Assembly (NCBI RefSeq): GCF_002909375.1
Contig: NZ_PPXD01000002.1
Coordinates: 1-57,859 of the forward strand
Direction of reading: 5' to 3'
Length of the DNA stretch: 57,859 bases
DNA from: Cryobacterium zongtaii
GTDB lineage: Bacteria > Actinomycetota > Actinomycetes > Actinomycetales > Microbacteriaceae
The stretch's first letter is position 1. The number at the start of each line of letters is the position of its first letter. The translations under genes and the position numbers were made by a program. The notes beneath the pieces were generated by a model. The model ran no database searches. It saw only the letters and a list, made by a program, of their open reading frames with translations, and was not told the DNA's origin. Positions 51,249-57,859 of this stretch are shown piece by piece.

Positions 51249-52604
51249 TCAGCGCTCGAGGTCGAGGTCGCGGGTCTCGCGGCTGAGGTAGAGCGCCACC
51301 AGGGTGATCAGGCCCATCACCGAGAGGTAGATGCCCACCCAGAACGGGCTGCCCTCGCCGAGGGTCCACAGCCACACGGCGATGAACGGGGCCACGGCCG
51401 CACCGAGGATCGAGCTCATGTTGTACGCGAACGCGGAGCCCGTGTAGCGCACGTGGGTGGGGAACAGCTCGGGCAGCAGCGCGCCCATCGGGCCGAACGT
51501 CATGCCCATCAGGGTGAAGCCGAGGATCAGGAAGATCATCACGCCGAGGAACCCGGCGCCCAGCAGCGGTACGAACAGGAACCCGAACACGACGATTCCC
51601 GCGGTCACCCAGAGCAGCGTGCGGCGGCGGCCGAACCTGTCCGCCCACGGCCCGGAGGCGAGGGTGAAGATGCCGAAGAACACGACGCCGCCGATCATCA
51701 TCAGCACGAACGTGGTGTAGCTGTAGCCGAGGCCCGCCACCGGCGCATCCGTGGCGGCACGGCCGTAGCTGAGGCTGAACGTGGTCATCAGGTAGAACAG
51801 CACGTAGGTGGCCAGCATGATGAAGGTGCCCAGGATGAGTTCACGCCAGTTGGACTTGAACACCGCGGCGAGCGGCAGCTTGGCGACCTTCTTGGTGGTG
51901 ACGATCTTGGTGAAAGCGTCGCTCTCCACCAGGCGCAGGCGCACCCAGAGGCCCACGATCACCATGACGGCGCTGAACAGGAACGGCACCCGCCATGCCC
52001 ACTCGAGGAACGCATCCGACGGCCGGGTCGGGTCGTCGGAGGGCAGCAGCAGCGCGATGAGCAGGAACAGGCCGTTCGCGATGATGAAGCCGAGCGGGGC
52101 ACCGACCTGCGGGAAGGTGCCGTACCAGGCGCGCTTGCCCTTGGGGGCGTTCTCGGTGGCCACCAGGGCCGCGCCGCTCCACTCGCCGCCGAGGGCGAAG
52201 CCCTGGGCGAGGCGCAGGATCACCAGCATCGCCGGGGCGAGCCAGCCGACCATGGCGTAGGTGGGCAGCAGCCCGATCAGGAACGTGGCGATCCCCATCG
52301 TGAGCAGCGCTCCGACCAGGGTGGCCTTGCGGCCCTTCTTGTCGCCGAAGTGGCCGAAGAACAGGGCGCCGAGCGGCCGGGCCACCATGGCGGCGCCGAA
52401 CACCGCGAAGGAGGCGAGCAGGGCGGCGGTCTCGTTGCCGGACGGGAAGAACAGGTGCGGGAAGACCAGCACCGCGGCGGTGGCGTAGACGTAGAAGTCG
52501 TAGAACTCGATGGTGGTGCCGATGAGGCTGGCCAGGATGACGCGGCTGCGAGGATTCGTGGGCGCGGGGGCGACGGACGTGGCCGCCGCGGTGGATGCTG
52601 ACAT
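51249..52604 (-). CDS. MHS family MFS transporter (metabolite:H+ symporter)
   Basis: ATG at 52604 (product MSASTAAATSVAPAP...), 451 residues; the open frame further upstream is rejected because it runs into the kinase gene region. Twelve helices. Family landmarks: IGTTIEFYDFYVYATAA near the start, ARPLGALFFGHFGDKKGRK (motif A), LRLAQGFALGGEWSGAALVATENAP, and RTLLWVTAGIV. These match the ShiA/ProP-type symporters, which take up organic acids, betaines or dicarboxylates with protons. The kinase lies upstream on the same strand and may regulate it. Substrate unknown. Confidence 0.9.
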   Translation of the reverse strand: MSASTAAATSVAPAPTNPRSRVILASLIGTTIEFYDFYVYATAAVLVFPHLFFPSGNETAALLASFAVFGAAMVARPLGALFFGHFGDKKGRKATLVGALLTMGIATFLIGLLPTYAMVGWLAPAMLVILRLAQGFALGGEWSGAALVATENAPKGKRAWYGTFPQVGAPLGFIIANGLFLLIALLLPSDDPTRPSDAFLEWAWRVPFLFSAVMVIVGLWVRLRLVESDAFTKIVTTKKVAKLPLAAVFKSNWRELILGTFIMLATYVLFYLMTTFSLSYGRAATDAPVAGLGYSYTTFVLMMIGGVVFFGIFTLASGPWADRFGRRRTLLWVTAGIVVFGFLFVPLLGAGFLGVMIFLILGFTLMGMTFGPMGALLPELFPTHVRYTGSAFAYNMSSILGAAVAPFIAVWLWTLGEGSPFWVGIYLSVMGLITLVALYLSRETRDLDLER

Positions 52605-52731
52605 GAGTGTGGGCGCTCCGAATGAAGGAAATGGCGTGGCTGAGTCTGGGCGCGAGACGGCGGTCAGTCGTCTGGGGCGGACGGGGTGACGCTCAGAAAG
52701 ACGGCGGCCGCTTGTGGCGGCCTGGTTCACC

Positions 52732-54390
52732 CTACATTCGGGTGGTCGTGCTGGGCGAATCCGTTTCGGTCGTGGTGCCCGACCGGAGCGGCGAGACGCG
52801 GGGGAGGGCCACGGTGACGTGGGTGCCGGTGTGGCCGTCCGACTGCAGGTCGATGGTGCCGCCGAGCCTGTCGACGAGTCCCTTGGTGAGGGGGAGCCCG
52901 AGCCCGGTGCCCGCCAGCAACTCGGCGCTCGCCGATCTGAAGAACCTGTCGAAGACCCGCTCGATGTCCTGCGGCGGGATGCCCACTCCGTTGTCGCTGA
53001 CGGTGAGCAACATGCCGTCGGTGTCGGTCGTGCAGCCGACCCAGACCTGCCCGTGCGGGGGAGTGAACTTGACGGCGTTCGAGACCAGGTTCGTGAGCAC
53101 CCGACGCAGGTCGGACGCCGAACTGCGCACATCGAACGGTCCGGCGCCGAACTCGGCGGTCAGGCTCACCCCGGCGGCGTGCGCCTGCGGGGCCTGCTCC
53201 TCGACACATTCGGCCACCAGCGCCGCCAGGTCAACGGCCTCGTCCTGCCCGGTGTCGGTGTGGGTGCTCATTTTGGAGAGGTCCAACAGGTCCTCTACCA
53301 GCTGCGCCAACCGGTGCGAGTTGCGCACGATCACCCGGGTGAACCGGGCCTGATCGGCGTCGAGAGTGGTGTCCTCGAGCTCCTCGGCAAAGCCCAGGAT
53401 GCTCGTGATCGGGGTGCGCAGCTCGTGGCTGACCGACGAGACGAAGTCATCCTTCTGCCGGTTGAGCTCGCGCAGGGCCTGCACCACCTCCCGTTCCCGG
53501 CTGAGGACGTCGTCGCGCTGGGCCAGCTCGGCGGCCAGCAACAGCATCGAACTCGCGAAGGTGACCAGGAAGATTTGCACGTACGGTCCGCTCGTGCCGG
53601 TGGCGCCGCTCTGCGCGGCGCTGAAGTAGCCGATCCCGAGCGAGGTGAGCCCCGACGCGACCAATGCCGTGCCGCAGACTTCCCAGGCCACGATCCGGAT
53701 CCCGAACCTGAAGGCCGCCCAGGTGAGCAGCGGCAGGATGAGGAAGGAGATCGGCAGTGACCGGCCCGGCCCGTACACCACTCCGAGCACCAGCATCATG
53801 GCGCCCACCTGGATGAGCAGCTCCAGGCGACGCTCCGCCCGCGCCTGGCTACGGCGCACCAGGGCAAGAGGGACGAGCACAAAAACGGCGAAGGCGTGCG
53901 ACGGGATGGCGGTAAGCAGCACCGGGCCGAACGAGGCGCCCTCGAACAGCGTCACCGTGCTCGCGGCGACGAGCCCGATGGCGACGGCGCCACACAGAAC
54001 GGCGATGGTGAACCGCAGCACGTCCCGCACGGTGTCCAGGCGGGCCGGTTCGTCCCGGCGAGCGACGATGGCGCTGAACACCCAGGCCTCGAGGGCGTTG
54101 GCGAGACCGAAGCCGAGGGCCACCGGCAGGGGACGGCCGCCGCCGAGGTTCGCGGCCACGGTGACCACGGCCACCAGTATCGCCACCACGGCGCGTTCCC
54201 GGCCCCTGGCCACACACATCGCGAGCACGGCGGCGGCCGCGGCGGGCCACCACTGGGCGACACCGGTCGGCGAGGGCGGCGCCGCGAGGGAGGCCCGGCC
54301 GAGGCCGTAGGCCACCAACAGAAGCATGAGGATGGCCGCGTAACGCCAGCGGCGCGGCGCGGCCCACAGCGACACGACAAGATTGTTCAC
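52732..54390 (-). CDS. Sensor histidine kinase with MASE1-type membrane domain
   Basis: Chosen start GTG at 54390 after GGGAAGG; 552 residues. Eight or so hydrophobic helices at about 15-280 form a MASE1-like sensory domain. A short coiled segment leads to HisKA with phospho-acceptor H322 in SVSHELRTPITSI. HATPase_c carries NLVSNAVKF (N box), DNGVGIPPQDIERVFDRFFR and GTGLGLPLTKGLV. The membrane-borne signal is unknown. It is divergent from the response regulator gene at 54515, which is unusual for a kinase-regulator pair. Confidence 0.9.
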   Translation of the reverse strand: MNNLVVSLWAAPRRWRYAAILMLLLVAYGLGRASLAAPPSPTGVAQWWPAAAAAVLAMCVARGRERAVVAILVAVVTVAANLGGGRPLPVALGFGLANALEAWVFSAIVARRDEPARLDTVRDVLRFTIAVLCGAVAIGLVAASTVTLFEGASFGPVLLTAIPSHAFAVFVLVPLALVRRSQARAERRLELLIQVGAMMLVLGVVYGPGRSLPISFLILPLLTWAAFRFGIRIVAWEVCGTALVASGLTSLGIGYFSAAQSGATGTSGPYVQIFLVTFASSMLLLAAELAQRDDVLSREREVVQALRELNRQKDDFVSSVSHELRTPITSILGFAEELEDTTLDADQARFTRVIVRNSHRLAQLVEDLLDLSKMSTHTDTGQDEAVDLAALVAECVEEQAPQAHAAGVSLTAEFGAGPFDVRSSASDLRRVLTNLVSNAVKFTPPHGQVWVGCTTDTDGMLLTVSDNGVGIPPQDIERVFDRFFRSASAELLAGTGLGLPLTKGLVDRLGGTIDLQSDGHTGTHVTVALPRVSPLRSGTTTETDSPSTTTRM

Positions 54391-54514
54391 TCGCGTGGTG
54401 CCTTCCCCGTGAAGCCGACCGCGGCGCGATTGGATATTGTCAACATAGTGTGTCGTGTGCCCAGTGCGGGTGACACGCGCTGAAGATAGACCGCCGAACC
54501 AGGGGACACGCCGT
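54391..54514. promoter_or_regulatory. Divergent promoter region of kinase and response regulator
   Basis: The 124 bases hold an AT-rich patch TGGATATTGTCAACATAGTG (54431-54450). On the minus strand it contains TTGACA (complement of 54438-54443), a -35-like box; on the plus strand CATAGT at 54444 resembles a -10 box, but full spaced pairs are not clear. No strong palindrome was found. Confidence 0.35.
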
Positions 54515-54883
54515 ATGTCACGCATTTTGATCGTCGAGGACGACGAAGACGTCAGGGCCCTGATCGGCCACAAACTGCGCCGGGCCGGGCACGAGGTGTC
54601 CGAGGCGGGCGACGGTGAGGAGGGCCTCGCGGCAGCCCGCGCCGGCTCGCCCGACCTGATCGTTCTGGACTGGATGATGCCCAAGCTCACGGGCATCGAG
54701 GTGTGCGCGCAGGTGCGGGCCGACACCGCGCTGACCCAGCCGCGCATCCTGTTGCTCACCGCCAAGTCGCAGGACAGCGACATCGCGCTGGCCCTGGCGA
54801 CGGGCGCGGATGGCTACCTGATCAAGCCGTTCCGCGCCAACGACCTGCTCGAACGGGTCACCGCGCTCCTCGAATCCCGCTAG
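54515..54883 (+). CDS. Single-domain response regulator (CheY-like)
   Basis: ATG at 54515, 122 residues, a receiver domain only. Key residues are the acidic pair in VEDDED (9-10), phospho-acceptor D52 in VLDWMMP, T82 in LLLTAK and K104 in IKPF. There is no output domain, so it must act by protein contact. Divergent from the MASE1 kinase, its likely phosphodonor. Possible partners are not in the window. Convergent with ribH, 3 bases apart. Confidence 0.9.
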   Translation: MSRILIVEDDEDVRALIGHKLRRAGHEVSEAGDGEEGLAAARAGSPDLIVLDWMMPKLTGIEVCAQVRADTALTQPRILLLTAKSQDSDIALALATGADGYLIKPFRANDLLERVTALLESR

Positions 54884-54886
54884 GGC

Positions 54887-55360
54887 CTAACGCTCGCGGA
54901 GGGCCTTGAGCACCAGGGCCGTGGCCAGCGCCGCGGTGGCGGCTTCCTCGCCCTTGTCCTCCTTCGAGCCGGGCAGTCCGGCCCGGTCCAGGCCCTGCTG
55001 CTCGTCGTCGAGGGTGAGCACGCCGAAGCCCACCGGCTTGCCGGTGTCCAGCGCCACACGGGTGAGGCCGTCCGTTGCCGCCGCCGACACGTATTCGAAG
55101 TGCGGGGTGCCGCCGCGGATGATGACCCCCAGTGCCACCACAGCGTCGGCGCCGTTCTCCAGCGCCACCTTGCTCGCCACGGGCAGCTCGAAACTGCCGG
55201 GTACCCGCACGAGCGAGAACGTCGCCCCGGATGCCTCGAGCACCCGGGTGGCCCCGGCGATGAGACCGTCGGTGATCACGTCGTGCCAGCGGCCGGCGAC
55301 GATCACCACCTCCAGCCCGGTGCCGTCGACGTCGATGGCGGGGGATCCTGCTCCACTCAT
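54887..55360 (-). CDS. ribH: 6,7-dimethyl-8-ribityllumazine synthase
   Basis: ATG at 55360 overlaps the ribBA stop (ATGA), so it is coupled. The product has 157 residues. Family landmarks are [29 protein letters not shown] with the catalytic His, and [20 protein letters not shown]. The enzyme joins the product of RibD with 3,4-dihydroxy-2-butanone 4-phosphate. It is the last gene of the riboflavin operon seen here. Confidence 0.95.
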   Translation of the reverse strand: MSGAGSPAIDVDGTGLEVVIVAGRWHDVITDGLIAGATRVLEASGATFSLVRVPGSFELPVASKVALENGADAVVALGVIIRGGTPHFEYVSAAATDGLTRVALDTGKPVGFGVLTLDDEQQGLDRAGLPGSKEDKGEEAATAALATALVLKALRER

Positions 55361-56619
55361 AGTGCGAGTCCTTTCACGATCTGGTGTGCTGAGATTTCGT
55401 GGCCCATCCGGTCACGCTTGGCGGCGAGGTAATCCTCGTTGTGGCTGCCCACGCCCACGACCAGCGGCACCCGTTCGGTGACCGTGACGCCGTAGGCCTG
55501 CAGCTGGCGCACCTTCTCCGGGTTGTTGGTGAGCAGCCGCACCGAGCCCAGGCCCAGTTCGTCGAGGATGGCGGTGGCCGCGCCGTAGTCGCGGGAATCG
55601 GCCGGCAGGCCCAGCGCGAGGTTCGCGTCGAGGGTGTCCAGGCCGTCCTCCTGCAGCTTGTATGCGCGGAGCTTGTTGATCAGGCCGATGCCGCGACCCT
55701 CCTGGCCGCGGAGGTACACCACCACACCGCCCTCGCGTTCGATGGTGTCCAGCGCGGCCTGCAGCTGCGGCCCGCACTCGCATTTGAGCGAGCCGAAGGC
55801 CTCGCCGGTGAGGCATTCGGAGTGCACCCGCACGAGGGCGCCGTCCCGCGGGCTGCCGGAGACGATGGCGACATGGTCGGCCCCGGTCATCCGGTCGCGG
55901 TACGCGCGAATCTGGAATGAGCCGTGTTCGGTGGGCACCGTGGTCTCCACCTCGAAGTCCACCCGCGGCGATTCGCGGATCGGGCTGACCGAGGCGAGGT
56001 CGTCGTCGCAGTGGAACTCCTGCAGGTGCGCGATGAGGTCGGCGATGGTGATCACCGGCACGCCCTCCCGCTCCCCGAGGAGGAGTAGCCCGGGCAGGCG
56101 CATCATCTCGCCGTCGTCTGCGACGATCTCGGCGATCCCGGCGACGGGGGTGAGACCGGCCAGCTTCATCAGGTCGACCGCGGCCTCGGTGTGGCCGTCG
56201 CGTTCCCGCACTCCGCCGTCCATGGCCCGCAACGGCAGGATGTGGCCGGGCCGGTTCAGGCTGGCCGGCGTCGAGCTGGGTTCGGCGAGCACCCGCAGGG
56301 TGTGCGCCCGGTCGGCCGCGCTGATGCCGGTGCTCAACCGGTCGGCAGCGTCGACGGTGACGGTGTAGTTGGTGCCGCGCGGGTCCTCGTTGTTGAGCAC
56401 CATGACGGGCAGGTCGAGGGTGTCGGCGATGTCGTTGGTCATCGGCGCGCAGATGAAGCCGCTCGAGTGCCGCACGGTCCAGGCGATCCACTCCTGGGTG
56501 GCGAGTTGGGCGGAGATGATCACGTCGCCCTCGTTCTCGCGGCCCTCGTCGTCGGCGACGATGACGGGCTTGCCGAGCCGGAGTGCCGCCAGTGCGGTGG
56601 GGATATCGGCGAGGCTCAT
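55357..56619 (-). CDS. ribBA: Bifunctional DHBP synthase / GTP cyclohydrolase II
   Basis: ATG at 56619 overlaps the riboflavin synthase stop (ATGA). The product has 420 residues. RibB half at about 1-205 with [12 protein letters not shown], the DHBP synthase acid loop, and [10 protein letters not shown]. RibA half with [20 protein letters not shown] (three zinc cysteines), [20 protein letters not shown] and TNNPEKV. It makes both precursors of riboflavin: DHBP from ribulose 5-phosphate and the pyrimidine from GTP. Confidence 0.96.
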   Translation of the reverse strand: MSLADIPTALAALRLGKPVIVADDEGRENEGDVIISAQLATQEWIAWTVRHSSGFICAPMTNDIADTLDLPVMVLNNEDPRGTNYTVTVDAADRLSTGISAADRAHTLRVLAEPSSTPASLNRPGHILPLRAMDGGVRERDGHTEAAVDLMKLAGLTPVAGIAEIVADDGEMMRLPGLLLLGEREGVPVITIADLIAHLQEFHCDDDLASVSPIRESPRVDFEVETTVPTEHGSFQIRAYRDRMTGADHVAIVSGSPRDGALVRVHSECLTGEAFGSLKCECGPQLQAALDTIEREGGVVVYLRGQEGRGIGLINKLRAYKLQEDGLDTLDANLALGLPADSRDYGAATAILDELGLGSVRLLTNNPEKVRQLQAYGVTVTERVPLVVGVGSHNEDYLAAKRDRMGHEISAHQIVKGLAL

Positions 56620-57284
56620 GGGGTGCTCCTTAGAACTGCGGATGGTGCGGATGTTTCGGTCGAGGGGGCTGCGGCGCTCGCCGCGAGGGCAAGCATCCGT
56701 TGCACGTGCCGGGCGAGGATGTCGGTCTCCAGATTGACCCTGTCGCCCACCGTCAGGCCGCCCAGGGTGGTGGCGGCGAGGGTCTCGGGGATCAGCGACA
56801 CCTCGAACCACTGGTCGGGCTGGGCGGCCTCGGAGATGCTGCTCACCGTGAGGGAGACCCCGTCGATGGCGATGGAGCCCTTGTCCACCACCAGCGGCGC
56901 CAACGCCGGATCGAGGCTGAACCGCACGACCCGCCAGGCATCGCCGGGCACGACGGCCAGCACCGTGCCGGTGCCGTCGATGTGGCCCTGCACGATGTGG
57001 CCGCCGAGCCGGCCGCCCACCAGAGCGGCGCGTTCGAGGTTCACCGGGGTGCCCGCGGTGACGCCGGCGAGGGTGGACATCGACAGGGTCTGCGCCATCA
57101 CGTCGGCGGTGAAGGTCGAATCGGTCTGCTCCACCACGGTGAGGCAGACACCGCTCACCGAGATGGAGTCGCCGTGTCCGGCGCCGTCGACCGCGAGCGG
57201 GCCGCGGATGGTGAGGCGGGCGGCATCCTTCGTTCGCTCGATGCGCTCGACGGTGCCGAGCTCCTCAATGATTCCGGTGAACAT
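56616..57284 (-). CDS. ribE: Riboflavin synthase (alpha subunit)
   Basis: ATG at 57284, 222 residues. The two tandem lumazine-binding halves are seen: MFTGIIEELGTV at the start, GGHIVQGHIDGTG, and IDGVSLTVSS in the second half. It converts two lumazine molecules to riboflavin. A tail of about 20 low-complexity residues, SAAAPSTETSAPSAV, extends the C-terminus. The stop overlaps ribBA by 4 bases. The ribD stop lies 9 bases upstream of this start. Confidence 0.95.
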   Translation of the reverse strand: MFTGIIEELGTVERIERTKDAARLTIRGPLAVDGAGHGDSISVSGVCLTVVEQTDSTFTADVMAQTLSMSTLAGVTAGTPVNLERAALVGGRLGGHIVQGHIDGTGTVLAVVPGDAWRVVRFSLDPALAPLVVDKGSIAIDGVSLTVSSISEAAQPDQWFEVSLIPETLAATTLGGLTVGDRVNLETDILARHVQRMLALAASAAAPSTETSAPSAVLRSTP

Positions 57285-57293
57285 AGTGGTCCT

Positions 57294-57859
57294 TCAGCTC
57301 GTCTGTGTGTCGGGGCGTGTGTCGGGGCGTGTGCCGGGGTGTGCCGCGGCGGCCCGGGTGGTCTCGTCGGTGGGGCTGGTCTCGGCGGTAGTGGCATCGG
57401 TGTCGGCCGGCCGGGCGACCAGCAGCAGGTCCTCGCCGAGGTGCTGCAGCTCTCCGATCCGCAGCCGGCGCTGGGCGTCGATGCCGGTGACGCCGATGTC
57501 GCCCAGGGCCAGCCTGTCGCCGCCGAGCAGGGTGGGCGCCAGGTAGACGAGGTACTCGTCGACCAGGCCGGCCCGTACGAAGGCGCTGGCCAGGGTGGGG
57601 CCGCCCTCCACGAAGACCCGGCGGATGCCGCGCTCATGCAGCTCAGCCAGCAGCGCGGCGACGTCGTGCCCGGCCAGGAACCACGGGGTGAGCGGATGCC
57701 GGTGCACGGCGGCGTCGGCCGGCACCGGGCGGCGCCCCACCACCACGGGCCGCGGCTGATGCGGCAGCAGGGTGCCGTCGGCGGCGCGCGCGGTGAGCGA
57801 CGGGTCGTCGGCCAGGGCGGTGCCGGTGCCCACCAGGATGGCGTCCGCGCGGGCGCGGC
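57294..57859 (-). CDS. ribD: RibD reductase domain (deaminase-reductase), 5' part outside window
   Basis: The minus-strand frame is open to the window edge; only the C-terminal reductase part is visible (about 188 residues). It begins ARADAILVGTGTALADDPSLT, the reductase nucleotide-binding start, then VFVEGGPTLASAFVRAGLVDEYLVYLAPTLLGG. The N-terminal deaminase is presumed beyond 57859. The C-terminus has a repetitive TRPDTRPDT tail. It carries out two steps from the GTP-derived pyrimidine. First gene of the rib set here. Confidence 0.9.
   Translation of the reverse strand, partial: RARADAILVGTGTALADDPSLTARAADGTLLPHQPRPVVVGRRPVPADAAVHRHPLTPWFLAGHDVAALLAELHERGIRRVFVEGGPTLASAFVRAGLVDEYLVYLAPTLLGGDRLALGDIGVTGIDAQRRLRIGELQHLGEDLLLVARPADTDATTAETSPTDETTRAAAAHPGTRPDTRPDTQTS

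Noticed and set aside
56616..57859. FMN riboswitch
   Set aside because: The rib genes run off the window edge; the leader that could hold a riboswitch is not present, and nothing inside the operon looks like one.

Overview
The window comes from a chromosome of a very GC-rich actinobacterium. Gene content and order (tad pilus genes, topA, tmk and holB in a row; a RamB-like regulator divergent from GTP-dependent pckG; a DUF4397, class F sortase, sigma and RskA set) and the frequent GGATGC/GCATCC words suggest Microbacteriaceae, probably Cryobacterium or a close relative. That placement is inference. I see no transposase, integrase, phage gene or CRISPR array, so this looks like stable chromosome with ordinary metabolic and surface functions.

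Layout. 1-2021: end of a Tad-type pilus/secretion cluster (F-type membrane protein, DUF4244 pilin-like, two TadE-like proteins). 2603-7881: topA, tmk, holB. 7929-10222: secreted peptidase lipoprotein, TetR regulator, tRNA-Thr. 10617-17394: GH13 hydrolase, YbaK protein, SGNH hydrolase, Gfo/Idh/MocA oxidoreductase, PBP4-type carboxypeptidase, nicotinamidase. 17605-20882: surface locus (DUF4397 protein, class F sortase, ECF sigma, anti-sigma). 21451-23235: amidohydrolase divergent from a MarR regulator. 23309-33369: aldehyde dehydrogenase, TrmH methyltransferase, Amt, HutD-like protein, thiolase with SDR, nucleoside hydrolase, APC permease, alpha/beta hydrolase. 33371-37301: AI-2E family permease, GNAT, GGDEF-EAL protein, all on the minus strand. 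37405-40882: RamB-like regulator and pckG. 41073-48718: a ROK regulator, a three-gene sugar ABC importer and a GH38 alpha-mannosidase, which reads as a mannoside-use locus. 48819-54883: ABC exporter, small HTH protein, MHS transporter, MASE1 histidine kinase and a single-domain response regulator. 54887-57859: riboflavin genes ribH, ribBA, ribE and ribD (cut by the window edge) on the minus strand.

The most unusual material lies between genes. Three loci (11969-12108, 15136-15257, 29945-30084) carry the same structure: seven or eight 7-bp cores at exact 19-bp steps, with orientation switching once in the middle, so each transcript could fold into one long hairpin. A second set of 57-82 bp palindromes (6305, 12665, 24800, 40889, 48721, 51155) starts 2-35 bp after a stop codon, and three of them share one sequence. 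Most lack a clear T-tract. I know no name for either set. Other points: a small HTH gene preceded by two TGTCAA-N6-TTGACA sites, an HSL-type hydrolase apparently missing the segment with its catalytic acid, and a sortase neighbour whose sorting signal lacks LPXTG.
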